NCBI RefSeq assembly: GCF_021018895.1
Contig: NC_079379.1
Span: forward strand, 25,350,276 to 25,414,275
From: Seriola aureovittata
Taxonomy: Eukaryota; Chordata; Actinopteri; Carangiformes; Carangidae
DNA: 64,000 nt
Reading direction: 5' to 3'
Shown: positions 34,350 through 60,608 of the stretch, piece by piece
How positions within the stretch are numbered: the first letter of the stretch is position 1
Layout of the letters: each line of letters begins with the position of its first letter
Position numbers and translations under genes: made by a program
Notes under the pieces: model-generated
Seen by the model: only the letters and a program-made list of their open reading frames with translations
Database searches by the model: none
Told to the model about the DNA's origin: nothing

Positions 34350-37261
34350 ATGTCTGTGTTTCAGTATAATCGTGTGGACTTCTTCTTCACTTGTCTTGGC
34401 CTGGTGTTCCTGCTGCTTGACATCGGGCTGGACATTTTTGCGGCTGTTTCTTTCTACCAGGAAAAGGCGTACGTGAGCCTCAGCATACTGCTGCTGTTCC
34501 TGGTGGGCTCGTCGGTCCTGGTCCAGGCCTACAGCTGGCTCTGGTACAGCTACGAGGACTTTGAGAGGCAGACAAAGGTCGAGAGCTGCCTGACCCTGAG
34601 TCAGCTCCGGCTGCTGCACTGGCTCCAGCTGGGAATCTACTTCAGGTTGTAGTTTAGAATAAAGTTAGTTCAGGTGTTGCCTCAGGCTGTTGTTACTGTG
34701 GGACATGCAGAGCTGGAGTGAATGCTCAGAGAGAAGCTGTTTAAAATGAGGTTCAGGACATTATTTCCATTTACAGGAAACATATAAATCTGCTGTTGAT
34801 CTGGTCACGGCTGAGCGGCTCTGTGTTGCTGCTGTTCATCAGGAATGTGGGTGTGTCATCTAATTTTATCTGCGTTACACACTGAACTCGTGTCGGGGAA
34901 ATCTTGGGAGAACTCAGTGTTAGGTCATTGAGGAAACCGTGAATGAATTTCATCTTTTGTTTCGTTTCCTCAAACGTATGAACATCACACAGGATCTTTT
35001 CTTGTAACCAGCTTCCTGAACTCAAGTTTCATCTAGACAGGAGACAATCTCATTAGATCTCATTAGATCTTATTAGAGCCATTTGTTTCCTAAATCTTTA
35101 TATTATGAAGGTAAAACTAGTGTGTGTTGAAACCTTTCCATGTTCCTGTGTGACAATTGTTTAATGTACATGAAGCTTTTATCGTTCTATTGACTCCCAC
35201 TCAACACTGTATTTTAATTTTCCACAGAAACCAACCAGAACTGTAGAGCTGCAATTATTAGCTGAACATTTTGGATTAATTTTGATAATTAATCTTTTAA
35301 GTCATTTTTAAGCTAAAATACCAAAGCTCCAAAGATAATACCATCGTACTAATACTTACTAGTTTCCCAGTTTTTTTATGATAAACAGAAAAAAAATCAA
35401 TTTTTATTTGTTAACTTGTTTACTGACATCTTACAGACCAACAGTCAAACAGTTACTAAAGAACATAATTATCAGATGTATTGATAATAAAAGCAAACCC
35501 GACACTTCACAACAACCACAGTAACAGTGAAATGTCTTTGAAGTAGATTTTGACACAGTCTTTCTACAAGGAACAAAATAAATTAAAGAATGTGATTAAT
35601 GAAATGATATAGACCCAGATGAGTAAACCTGGGTCTTTTGACCAGAGATTTAAACCAACACAATTAGAATGATTAATTGAATATCATTCCAATGGGATTA
35701 ATTGTTGTTACGTGTCCTCTCAGACATGCAGGTGTTGTGGAGGTTTCCATTCGCAGCTTCTGCACTAAGATGACTGAGGGCTGCGCTGTGTACCTGAGTC
35801 ACGACCTCAGCATGCTGCGGCTCATCGAGACGTTTTCAGAGAGCTCCCCTCAGCTCGTCCTCATGCTCACCATCATCCTGCAGCGAGGAGAGCTTGACCC
35901 TGTCACAGGTGCCGTATATGATCCAATGTGCCAGAGTGTCAGTGTGTTAATGAGGAGAGGAGCTGTGAATCATCATGTACAACAGCTGAAGTCATGAATG
36001 ATGACAGAGCTGAAGAATGAATGAAACACTGAGAAACACTCGAGAGTTATTACATTAGAAATAAGTAAAAATCCAGATGTGGCTCCACTGTGTCTTTAAA
36101 GGGTCACTTCACCCAAATCCAGTGGTGCAATAACTATTTATTACTGCACTTTAACTACCATGTACATGTGTGGTATTTTACTTTTACATTAATTTTATGC
36201 AAAGTTCTACTTCTGCTACATCACAGAGGAAAATATTTACTTTTTACTGGATTTATCACACAGCTGTGATCACTAGTGATTATACAGATTCATATTTTAC
36301 ATGCAAAACATAACAACATATGATCTGCTCAGAAGATATGACACATTGTTATAGATTAAACTACACAACTGAAAACAAGATGGGTAACAAACCAACATGA
36401 GGCACACACTAGTAGTGCGGCAAAACAACTGACCAGGTATTATTTTTGAATTAGATGTTGACCCCTCCTCCTCCCCTCCTCCCCTCCTCCCCTCCTCCCT
36501 CCTCCCCTCCTCCCCTCCTCCCCTCCTCAGTGTTGAAGGCCCTCGGTTCGGCCTCGGCCATCGCCTTCAGTGTGACCACGTACCACCGCTCCCTGCGCTC
36601 CTTCCTGCCTGAGAAGGAGAAGCAGCAGATCGTCTCCTCTGTGATCTACTTCCTGTGGAACCTGTTCCTCATCTCCTCCCGCCTCACCTCCCTCGCCCTC
36701 TTCGCCTCCGTGCTGCCCTGCTTCATGTGCGCCCACTTCTTCTGCTCGTGGCTGCTCTTGTTGTTCTTCGTGTGGCGCTGTAAAACGGACTTTATGGAGA
36801 GTCCTGTGGGGGAGTGGCTGTACCGAGCCACCGTGGGTCTGATCTGGTATTTCAACTGGTTTAACGTGGTGGAGGGGAAGACCAGGTTCAGGACTCTGCT
36901 CTACCACGGCTTCATCGTGGCTGATGTTTCCCTCCTCTGCGGCCTGTGGTGCTGGAGGATGAACACAGAGGAGCTTTATTTTGAAATCCCACACACTGTA
37001 ATCGCTGCGGTCAGTGTAGTTTCCATCTACCTCTTCGGCCTCTTACTAAAAATCATATATTATAAATGTTACCACCCGAACCTGAGCAAAGAGGAGCTGA
37101 AAGGAGTCACGTCTGTGGAGGAGCTGGCGAGGAGTTCGCCGCTCTCTGGAGACGAAGTAGACTCAGGTTTGGTGTCGGGGCGCAGCTTTCCCAGTCCACC
37201 GGCCCCCGACCTCAAACACAACAAGAGGATGAGGAAGCTGGCCGAGAACTTCTACTCCTGA
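34350..37261 (+). CDS. xkr8: XK-related protein 8-like phospholipid scramblase, copy B
   Basis: Second scramblase of the tandem pair. Exons 34350-34645, 35724-35908, 36531-37261 give 403 residues. Exon structure and phases equal those of copy A, so the two arose by local duplication. Shared signatures: LSMLRLIETFSESSPQLVL, YHRSLRSFLPEKEK, SSVIYFLWNLFLIS, GEWLYRATVGLIWYFNWFNV. Near the C-terminus a canonical caspase-3 site DEVD, followed by Ser, lies at 37151-37162 (residues 368-371). Exon 2 encodes a shorter first loop than human XKR8. The acceptor of exon 3 is preceded by a 68-base pure pyrimidine tract. Which of the fish xkr8 paralogues this is cannot be decided here, and XKR9 is less likely given the motifs. 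Confidence 0.9.
36125..36330. repeat. Degenerate dispersed fish repeat (TACTTTTACATTAATT type)
   Basis: Sequence with TATTTTACTTTTACATTAATTTTATGCAAAGTTCTACTTCTGCTACAT, a layout shared with 61560-61670 (TACTTTACTTGAGTATTTTTCTCATGCTACG). Common in fish intergenic DNA; family not named. Confidence 0.4.
36461..36528 (+). repeat. Pure pyrimidine (CCTCC)n tract at the xkr8 copy B exon 3 acceptor
   Basis: Sixty-eight bases of only C and T, mostly CCCCTCCTCC repeats, running straight into the acceptor CAG at 36528-36530. It serves as an unusually long polypyrimidine tract. Confidence 0.9.
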
Positions 37262-37428
37262 CCTCCGTCACTTGACCTCCGTCTCCACGGGACATGGAGG
37301 TCAGACAGAGACGTCCGTCATCATGATCATGTGACCTGCTCATTGATACAGTCTCACCAAACACTACTGAGATCTCTTTATTCTCATAGGCACTTTCTGA
37401 AAATGGAGGAGCAGTGACGTCACAGGAA

Positions 37429-38092
37429 CAGTAATAATTTCATATTTTAACAGACATTAAAAAAAGGAATTATTAATATAGGATCGATTAACCATCAATA
37501 AATACGTCACAAAAACCATTTATAAAAACATTTATTAATTAATGGATGAATGATAGAATTTGAAAAGACATTTTAAAATGGGAATACGTTCCTGGATTCA
37601 CTCTTCAATTTCCATTTCCTCTTCCTTAGCTAATGGATTAGCCAAGTCATTTAGCTTCTCCGGTTAGCCTTCAGTGCTGGTAAAACCCTTTTTCATATAG
37701 GTGAAGTCTACAGATATGACTGGTTAGCTCTCCAACCAATCAGAGAGCTTGTAACATCCCATGGCCAATCAGGATTGTTTATCCTGGTTTTACATCACTG
37801 AAGGCCAGAGTGTCACAGAGAGGCTAACAGGAGATGCTAAATGACTAAGCTAATCGATTAGCTTATAGGAAATGGAAATTGAAGCTGGAATCCGGGAACG
37901 TGTTCCCATTTTTAAAATCTCTTCTTTCAAATTCTATTTATTCATGAATTAATAAATGTATTGACAAATGGTTTATTTAATAAGAGTTTTATGTTTTTGT
38001 CCATCCATTTTAAAATCTTTAGTATCTATTGATGGATTAATCGATCATTTACAATTCCTATTGTTAATGTCTATTAAAAGATGAAATTACAG
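37429..38092. mobile_element. Fold-back element with arms of about 260 bp
   Basis: The left arm (about 37429-37690) and right arm (about 37784-38092) are inverted copies: CAGTAATAATTTCAT against ATGAAATTAC, CAATTTCCATTTCCT against AGGAAATGGAAATTG, GCCTTCAGTG against CACTGAAGGC. The loop is only about 90 bases. The right arm has a small extra insertion near 37985-38020. No coding capacity. It lies between the 3' ends of xkr8 copy B and eya3, and the first AATAAA after xkr8 copy B (37497-37502) is inside the left arm. Confidence 0.85.
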
Positions 38093-38378
38093 AAATGCTC
38101 TAATACTTTTCGTCCATATCTGCTGCGTATTCATCTGGTGCTACAAAAGCAAATGAAGCTGCCAATCAATTTGTAATATGTTGTGAATGTTGATATGAAC
38201 TGGTGTTATATCAGGTGAACCTGTCCTTTAACAGCTGATCTCATGGTGCACAAACATTCCTGACTTTATTTTTATATTTATTCTAGATACGTTTATCAAT
38301 TTTGTCTAATTATGTTTTTAAAAAGTTTTTATAATTGATAAATAATAAAAACAAACTTGAGTCTGAAACTTTTTAAAA

Positions 38379-38384
38379 TTTATT
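38379..38384 (-). terminator. eya3: Likely poly(A) signal of eya3
   Basis: TTTATT on the plus strand reads AATAAA on the minus strand. It would give a 3' UTR of about 2.6 kb (40969 down to about 38370), which contains poly(C) runs at about 39130 and 39485 and no other gene. Confidence 0.4.
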
Positions 38385-39654
38385 TACATTGTATTGAGTG
38401 TCTCAGGTTATACAGGCAAACCTCCCGCACAGCCACCGAGGGAAATAGTGATTATTGTAATTAAATTAGCATTGATTGATTATGATGATATTGTTCAGTC
38501 TACAGGATCACATTCAGGCTCTCGACATGACCCCATGCAGCCTCACAGGTCCGTGAAAATGAGATGAAATACTTTTAAAAAAATAATAGAAAAACAAAAC
38601 CAGAGACAGCTTTTAACAACAACAACAACAACAACGACAGTTTTTGGCATCGCTAAGAAAAAGAGACGCAGAGGTCCAAGAATATTCCACGGTTGTTTTT
38701 TTAAAAGGCCAGAAAACAGACATGACATGCAGACAAAGACAGGAAACGGAAATGCAAAGACTGCATATGGTCTCTCGGTTTTCTCATTTCCCTTGAACAC
38801 TCAGCGATCAAAGTCACGCAGCTTTTTGAACGAGCCTTTCACCCTCGTTATCTGATCTGCATAAAACAAAAAACAAAAACGCAGCATGTTTTACAGCCTG
38901 TGATTGTCTTGAAGCGACGCAGCGTTTCACAGCAACAATAAAAGCAAAGTCCTTTTCAAAAGGAGACAAACGTCTGATGTAAAACAGACGTGATTCAAGA
39001 GAAAGTCAAATTTAAAATTAAGAAAAACAATGTATTGTCACTGCAAATTGAGATATCAAGAACTTAATTATCTGGAACCCTTCACTAAAACTGTTTTTGA
39101 TAAACACTCAGAAATCAACATCAATATCACCCCCCCCCCCCCCCAAAGAAAAAGACAGTATGTGTTTTTTCTATGAGACCTTTAAACACAGTGCAGACAG
39201 ACAGTCACATCAGAAAGTCTCTTTAAAAAAACACAAAGGGTTAAAAAAGTAAGATAACACTTTGGATAATAAAACAAAGGAGAAATAAATGAATCAAACA
39301 CAAACTTTTACATGTTTCCCTTTGAGATTATGATGCAAACAGCTGATGGTTAAAGGCACAATATAAATATACAGAGACACAAACACACAAATACACATTC
39401 GTAACGGTCGAGCTGCATGAGTGGAAATAAATCTTCAGGCTCAGTGTTGTTCAGTCGTAATCTCATACAGACCCGGACAGTCGACCCCCCCCCCCCCCCC
39501 CCCCTCACTGTCGACAACAAGCTAATTTAAAAAAATCCCCTTTGAAATACAGTTAATGAGCAAAGTAGAAATGTAAATGTATTGCACAGTCATCAACATC
39601 CTGTTTTATTTCTGACACGACTCAACGAGGTCGAGGGTCGTCGTGTGACAAAAA

Positions 39655-39995
39655 CACAAAGTGATTATGAATTAATTAAATGGCAAATATTCTGATAATC
39701 GACTAATCATTTTAAAATAATAATGTATTTGTTCTGACATTTTAAACATGAATATTTGCTGTTTTTCTTCGTCCTCTGACAGAAAATTGTCTGCAACTAC
39801 TTCTCATATCTGCTGATTGTTTTCTAGATCAAGTAATTAAAAGAAAATTATTTTTGCTTCAAAAACTGATCAAAGCAGTTGGCGATTTTTTGTTGCAGCT
39901 CTGATGATGCCTGAATGATTAATCGAACTGATGAGAAAATAATTAGCAGATTAATTGATAATGAAGAGAACTGTTAGTTGCAGCCACAGTTTTAA
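39655..39995. repeat. Degenerate dispersed fish repeat in the presumed eya3 3' UTR
   Basis: Flanks such as GATAATCGACTAATCATTTT and GATTAATTGATAATGAAGAG..GTTAGTTGCAGC match the same AT-rich family as 29560-29840, on a comparable layout. Confidence 0.5.
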
Positions 39996-40969
39996 TGAAC
40001 TAATAAAACAAATGACGTGAAGTAAAACTGAAAAACAACAGAGAACATGTCGAGAAAACGTCTTTGGAAACAAACGTCTGCAACTTCCTTTTTGGTTAAA
40101 CAACCATTTTGACTCTGGACTGTATCAACAGACATTTGTCACGTCGCTGCCACGTGAAGAGAAATGGATGAAATGTTGTTCTAAACGAGCTGAATCATAT
40201 TTTTAGCTCTATGATATAAAACACTGATGAGGACCAGGAGCATGAATACACGAACTGAGTCTCGTGTCGTCGACTTAAACACTGAAGCTTCAGACGTGGA
40301 TCAGAAACACGCCGAGCCTCTTGATCTCTAAACTTTCATGATCAACTTCCCCCTTTTTCTTTCTTTTGAATCCCATGTAGCAGGTGGTGTTGAACAGTGA
40401 ACGTTACAGGACGTTAAACTAAAGTTCAATCAGGATTATCTGACGATGGTTTTTAGTCTTTGAATGAGTGAGTTTTAAACAAATCAGCTGTGACATTAAT
40501 CCGTCACTTCTACTACAGAGACCAATTAAAAAGCTACAACAGAAACAGCTGAGAAACAACAGCGGCCCTTTGGTTTTTACTTCCACAAACAAATAGAAAA
40601 ATAGAAGCTGAGTTTTCACTGCAGGATATTTTGATAATTAGAAGAAAATGAGATAAAGACCAAAAAAAAAAAAAAGTATGTCTTCCCTTCTGTGTCCATC
40701 AGTGCCAGTTTGAGCCGTGGGGGTTAGCTGCCGTCGAGGGGGGAGCGCTGTGCGTCCAGTCTGTTCCTCACAGTCAGCTCCGACCCAAAGTCTCCTCTCG
40801 TCACAGTCTTCAGTCGTCTGGAGGAACATCATCTTTCTGAGTGTTGTTGTTGGATTGTGGAGGATTTTCTCACAGTGTCTCTCCACCAGCCAACAGCACC
40901 ACGACCACGACCACGACCACGACCACCACGTCTTCCCTTTAGTGTGCGACAGTCAGCGCCGCCGCTCCT

Positions 40970-49561
<8,592 letters not shown>

Positions 49562-49585
<24 letters not shown>

Positions 49586-49637
49586 CTCTGCAGCAGAGCG
49601 ACCCGACATGTCTGCGCTCTCAGCCTACTCTCTGCAC
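49562..49637 (-). other. eya3: First coding exon of eya3 with upstream in-frame start
   Basis: An acceptor CTCTCCAG before 49637 and a donor GTGAGT after 49562 frame this exon. A TAG lies in frame before the Met at 49609; the next Met, at 49585, aligns with the start of human EYA3 (MEEEQDLP against MDDSQELP). Confidence 0.55.
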
Positions 49638-51360
49638 CTGGAGAGCCGGTCCGGACCCTGCTTCAACAACCACAGGAGCAAACACACACACAGGCGCAGA
49701 ATAAATGACCACAGGTTATGCCTTATGTAGTTTTTCCGATGCGTGACTCTCCCCTCCCCTTGTCCCGTTAATGCTCACAAATGCCCCCACCGCCCACCCA
49801 CTATCGCACGGGTGATCAGCAGGTCAGCAGGGAGGTGGCGGTGATGAAGGAAATGGGGCACCCTGGTCTTAGCTCCAGCACGAGACCTGCAGGTGAGATA
49901 AGTGTGGCGCTGACGTTGCCTAATGTCCCCACCGTGCTTGTGTTTACTGTGGGATTAAGGAAGCGTGCCACCTTACATGTGACCCAACTTAAGTTCAATG
50001 AAAAATATTCTCCAGAAGCATTAAGTGCTCAGGTGCAAGCTGTCATATCAATAGAAGTCCCGGGGAGATAAGATCTAACCTCGTTTTGTCCACTGCCCGC
50101 TCAACTGGCCTTTCCCCCCGGCTGCAGAGATGGAACATTTATATAGCTGACATAATGTGGACGCACAGAGAGAAAATAGGTCAGAGAGCAAACTCAAATC
50201 CCTACAGATGTGTCAGGCAGTTGTTAGCGCTGTACGTTCTGAATCAAACGCATGACACCTGAATGGACTGGACCTTCACAGCTTTTGTCACTTCATGCAA
50301 GATTTATGTAAGTGAACTAAAAAAAAAGAAGAAGAAAATAAAAAAAAAGGTATGACATTTGAAGGAGAATAAGGTCATTCTTTACTTTTTCAGCTGCTCT
50401 GACCCCAAAACATCTTCACTTATATGAAGATTTTAATTTAGAACATAATGTTAATTTAGGGAGTTACACTGGAGGCCACAACATGAACCCCGTTTTTTTT
50501 TAAAGCCTATATTTGTCTATATTTGGAAAATAAGTCACTGAATTAGCCATTAGCAGGTTGCTACATATCATTGGATGTAATGACACTTTAATTCTAAATA
50601 AAGCTCAAAAATCGGATGATTCTCCGGCACGTGCTGCAGTTACAAGGAGCATCTTCTTCTGTGGTTTTTAAGCTGGTACTTGGTACAGGTATTTGTGAAC
50701 AACGGATGTTTTTAGAACACCTGTGTGCACCTGTACCCTGATGGTAAAAAAATTTAAATCACTTTTTACCTGCGTAATTATAGAAAAAGTCGCCCAAAAA
50801 GGTGGAAAACTGTCCAATCTGGCAACCCTGCTGCTGCCACTTTTCTGCCTATTTTGAAAGACTTGAATCAAAGCCATGGTCCTGCCTGCTGTTGCCATTG
50901 GAAACCAAGCCTCTGACAGTCACTTCTCCTCCGCCGGTATCACAGCACCACTCGGGTCGACTCTCGTCACGTGAGGAACACCCCTACCCTGATTCAGGAT
51001 CCTTCTGCTTCACGTGATTCCCGTCTTTAACAAAAGGGTGGAGTATCAAATACAGAGGACACCACAGGGAAATCAGTTTAACTGTGTCGCTAAACTGAAC
51101 AGCTAATGTTGTATTAGATTTATAGATTAGGGAACAAATTAACGATTATTAATGACAATAGAGTCTCATTTATTTGACAAAAAAAAAAGTCAGAATCGTT
51201 TTACTTTACTAGGTTGTGTAATTACCTGAAATTGACCTGTACTATGATCTATAGACTTGTGTGAGTTTATAGGAAACTGTTGATTTTCAAGAACAAGGAC
51301 TGTCCAGATCCAGAAAACTGACAAAGATCCATTTCAACCTAACTAAATATTAATTGATAA

Positions 51361-51745
51361 ATATTCTAGAGTTGCAAAGATTAGTTATTAGAAATTATGA
51401 GCAATTTTCACAATTAACTTTCATTTTATAGGCAAAATGAAGAATGATTGTAATGATAAAAACATCTCTTTGTTTTAACTAATATAACCATTATTAGCAT
51501 TATTTATCTATAGTTTAGTATAAAAAATGTCCCTCACACTTTCACAAAGGGCAGGGTGATGGGTTTTCAGTTATTTCTTTTACCATCATGTGTGACAAAA
51601 AACAAATCTTTGTATTTCAGAAGCTAACAACTGCAAATATGCGTCATATTTGCTTCAAAAAAAGGCTAAAACGAATATCAAAATAGTTCAACTAAATTCC
51701 TGTCTATCAGCTAAAGACTAATCGACTAATTTCTGCAACCCTAAG
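51361..51745. repeat. Degenerate dispersed fish repeat in eya3 intron 1
   Basis: Begins AGAGTTGCAAAGATTAGTTATTAG and ends AGACTAATCGACTAATTTCTGCAACC, inverted ends typical of the dispersed AT-rich family also seen at 29560-29840. Confidence 0.5.
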
Positions 51746-52422
51746 GCAAACAGATGAAGCTGCCAGCCTGTTTTCTAGTTGTGGCATCATTGACTTCATG
51801 TTGTAAAGTGATAGAAATGACTCTGGCCGGTGATTGATGTGACTCATGTCTTCAGTGTTGTTTGTCCTCCAGTAAATAACCAAGCCCAAGCCAGTTTGCA
51901 GTGAAGGTGAAGTCTGACATCAGACTATTTACTGAATTTAAACACAGAAACATAATTTGTAATATCAACCCATGAAGTCAGATATGTGCGAATAACATTA
52001 ACTGACATGACTAATACAAATAACTGTAACAAACACTAATTAAAGCGTATCACTCCAGCATTTAGACGCCACCCTGCAAGCTTTCCAAAGGAACGCTAGC
52101 TTTCCCCTGTTAGCTGATTTGATACGATTTACGAATGGTTCTCAAAGCAAAGCGTGAGTCGTCCGTTATCTATTTAACATACGAGCTAGCTCACGAGTGT
52201 GGTCATACTGGTGACTAAATAACCAGCTGTGGTTAGTTTGGCCCAGCCATGAAAGTTTTCCGCTCCAGAGGTTAGTCGGAGCCCGCAGCCACTGGAGTGG
52301 GCAGAGAAATGGCAGCGTGTGAGAGCATCTTACTCCCGCTGCAGCTAACCACAGAGCTAACCACAGAGCTAACCGCTAAACAAACACTCCCGCCAAACAA
52401 AAATCATCATCATTAGTCTTAC

Positions 52423-52560
52423 CATTGAAGGAAGGAATGACAAACGCTTTTATTTAAGCGTCTTCAGGTGAATCCACACTGTCAAGCTTTGTCTGTTGTT
52501 AGGGAGCACTATTTGGCAGGAAGCTTCATTACAGGGTCTACTGCGCATGTGCAACATGTT
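52423..52560 (-). promoter_or_regulatory. eya3: Candidate eya3 noncoding first exon and promoter
   Basis: On the minus strand a good donor CAATG/GTAAGA ends a possible 5' UTR exon at 52423. A GC-richer stretch with an NRF1-like TGCGCATGTGCA at 52542-52553 lies just upstream. The intron to 49637 would be 2.8 kb. Inferred only from splice signals and position. Confidence 0.45.
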
Positions 52561-53660
52561 GATTCAAATTGGTCTGTTTTTTTCAGGAGGCGACAGGTGT
52601 GGCGGCAGCACAGGTGAGAGAAACATTGCAAACGTTTGTTATTTGTACAGATGAGGCCTCTTGTTAAATGTCAGCTTTGTCTCACGGTTTGTTACGTCTA
52701 ATAAATGCAGAAGAAAATACATAAGAAAATACTGCGGCTACTTCTGGTAGGCTGCTTTAATTTTAAGCTAGCTGAGTTTGAATTTAACGGTTATGTTTAA
52801 GCTCATTTGTGATTTCTAACTGTAGAAAACATAAGATAATAGAAGATACTGTAGAAAACACTGTTAAAATAATAACATTTCTTAGCTTTTTAACTGTAGA
52901 AGATACTTTTAAAATAATATTCTTCTCCTTTTAACTGTAGAAGTTAATGATGATATTTCAATGTTGACTTTGTCATATGCTAATTCAGTTGACAACACTA
53001 ATTAGAGCCACAATGTTGAGTTGATTAGTTAGTTACTTGTCAACAGAAAATGAATCCACTAATTTAGGCCTGCAGCTAACTATTATCTTCATTATCATTT
53101 ATCCCTGAGTTGTTAAATTCAAATAGATATGTCCCGGGTATATGGTTGGATTTATAATGGCTATTGTGATTTTAACCATCCAACAGTCCAAAACACAATA
53201 ATATTTGGTTTAATATCACAGAGAGCAAAAGATAAAATGAAACGGCTCATTTTCACATTTGAGAAGCTGGAGTGAATTCTTGGCATTTTTAATTGTAAAA
53301 AATGAAATCTATGAATCAGTTATCATAATAGTTGTCAATTATTGTGCCGTTAATTGTTACACCTGTAAAAAGTTGTGAGGATTGTGTAATTTCTTTGCCT
53401 TATGTGATGATAAACCTAACAACACTGGGGTTTGGGAAAACAGGACTTCAGTTTTAGTAGTTGGTTTTTTTCACTATTTTCTGACATTTTATAGCCCAAA
53501 CAATTAATTGACAATGTATTAGGAACATTAATTAATGATGAAATAATCCTTAGCAGCAGCCCTACTGTAGTATAATTAAAAAATAAAAAAAAGTAGTTGT
53601 ACCTAACTAAATGTATCATCCACTGAATTGTAAACACAAACAGCACATTTGTCTTGAATT
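52561..53660. other. Intergenic stretch eya3-sgk
   Basis: AT-rich DNA with the dispersed fish repeat near 53060-53570 and repeated TTTTAACTGTAGAAG words at 52817-52945. No coding exon was found. Confidence 0.4.
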
Positions 53661-53667
53661 TAAAGAC

Positions 53668-53673
53668 TTTATT
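53668..53673 (-). terminator. Likely poly(A) signal of the sgk gene
   Basis: TTTATT on the plus strand gives AATAAA on the gene strand, about 1.9 kb after the stop. This would make a long AT-rich 3' UTR (55552 to about 53655), which contains a TA/CA run at 54592-54640. Such a 3' UTR fits the rapid mRNA turnover known for SGK1. Confidence 0.45.
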
Positions 53674-54591
53674 TGCCATTTCTGACACAGATTACATTTC
53701 ATTATTTCGGTTGATCATGTAAATTAATCTCTTTTATACAGTAGCAGTCACATGAAAATAAATATACATTAAAAATACAAAACAGAAAAGTAACGCTTCC
53801 AAATATGGAAGAAAATGATCTAGAACTGTGTGTTGCCTTATTTATTTTTTATTATCTTCAGCAGGCTTGAAAATGCATTTTCTGTATGAAAAAGCCTAAA
53901 ATGTTTTGACAAATGGGGCAAAACAAAGTGAACAATCTGTTTTGAATGTAGATTCTCTCAATAATTTAATGAATATCGGAGCAAAATTTACACGTCTGCT
54001 TAAAGAGATAAAATGATAATTATTATTTTTTAATTAAGATTTTATTGCACTTTTCAGAACCATATTATGGAGTAGGTCAGTGGCTAAACACTGTTGCTGG
54101 AAAGCCAGCGCCTGCTCCACCCAGTGGCTCTTCATCACGTTATTTTTCGTTTTGTTTTCTTCTTCTTTTTTTTTTTGACAGATTATTTTCTAGAAAAGGG
54201 ACCAGGAGGTTTCAGGGAAAAGAGATATGAACATACAGTATACATGGATCAGGCGGCCTTGGACAGGCACAAGACATTCACAGCTCTTCTCTACATGATG
54301 CATAAATACAAAAACATTTGTCATCAGAGATTCTATATTTTTGTGTTTGCAATAAAACAGCAATCACTTTAACTTAAGATAACATTGATATACAGAATGT
54401 GCTATCACTGATGTGGGCCTGTTATTGCTGGTTGAACTCTGTATCACTCTCTGGATCAATGAGAGGTCTGTCATAAAGTTTGCAAACAGCAGACATAGAT
54501 ATACACAGTCACTAGCTGTAGATGAAAAGGAAGATGGAAAAACCCAAAATAAAATATATTGCCATAGAGGAAATTTTAATTTAATCTATTC

Positions 54592-54623
<32 letters not shown>

Positions 54624-55552
54624 ATATATACACACACACACTAGGAAACATTTATAATATATGCAGAACTGTATTAAAAGTAAACAGTTAATGTTTGTGG
54701 TTATTAAAACATGGAAAACCTTTTGGTTTTTCAATAAAATATATGTAACTTTAGTTTTTTCTACACAGTATAATAAAACTTTGATCTTCAGTTTATGAGG
54801 ACAAACCGGTCAAAAGAAGAAAGTGTACTTAAAGCATACCCTAGTTAACTGTTTGGTCCAAGTATCACTAGTAGTGTACAATATTGAAATGCCATTTTTT
54901 CATAGTCCAAAGTGGAGATATGAAATAAAGATATGCAGCTGTCTAATCCAACGTTGATGATGCTTAAAGCAAAAACGTTTCACTTTTCTTTGACCCTTGT
55001 TTCCTCAAGTGCAATCGAGCAGTCACATGAAAACAAAACCAATGCATGGTTAACTTAGACACAGCTTTAACATATGTAGACGTGTCATGGAGACGTCGCC
55101 CTGGTCAGAAGTCCAAACAAATGAAATGGTGGTGTGGTTTTTGATAAAGCTGGCTCTCCTCCGTCAAAACTGCCTTTCGAACCTCAGGCACTTCTCTTCA
55201 TGTCACTTCACCAGCGGCTGTGAGGTCCAGAGCCATCAGTGAGCGATGTTTTATGACCCCAGAGTGCATCCATACTTGGCACATACATGTATTAGTCTTG
55301 GATGGTTGAGGCAGAAGAGTCGGGCCGTTGGTGTCGTAACATGAGAGTCCTCATCTGTACACTAGTCATACACAAGATCCCTCGAGATCTGCCCCTCGTT
55401 CCTCATGTCCATTTAAATCCCCTCATCAGACCTTTTGTTGTAACGTCTCCTCACACAGGCGGCTCCGGCGTCGTCCCTCTGCCACAGTAAGACTCCAGAT
55501 CCAGAGCTTGTGTCCTGTTTCCTGTTCGTTCCCGGGGCAAAGATGTTGGTGT

Positions 55553-60422
<4,870 letters not shown>

Positions 60423-60600
60423 GATGAGCGGGAAATAAATATCCAATAGAAACACAAAGTTTAGAAACACAGCGATAGCTCCGGTTCTCCTCTGACAGTC
60501 AGTGCCCTCAGACTTCACCGTGTCGTGTCCCGGTAAACGCGCAGATCTCCAGCCACCGCTCCTCTGCAGTGCCGCTGAGCACCGAGCGAGCCAGCCTGTG

Positions 60601-60608
60601 TATTTATA
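60601..60608 (-). promoter_or_regulatory. TATA box of the sgk gene
   Basis: TATAAATA on the gene strand, about 180 bases before the start codon at 60422, which would place the start of transcription near 60575. An E-box CACGTG sits just upstream at 60614-60619. The reading frame running from 60683 through the TATA box is therefore not the protein start. Confidence 0.75.

Noticed and set aside
28993..37261. xkr9 as the identity of one of the two scramblases
   Set aside because: Both show XKR8-type signatures (YHRSLRSFLP, SSxIYFLWNL, GEWLYR) and lie beside eya3 as human XKR8 does.
52587..52613. Exon-like block CAG-bounded with a GTGAGA donor on the plus strand, divergent from eya3
   Set aside because: Only 27 bases, with no continuing exon or protein match; could be a lncRNA but is unsupported.
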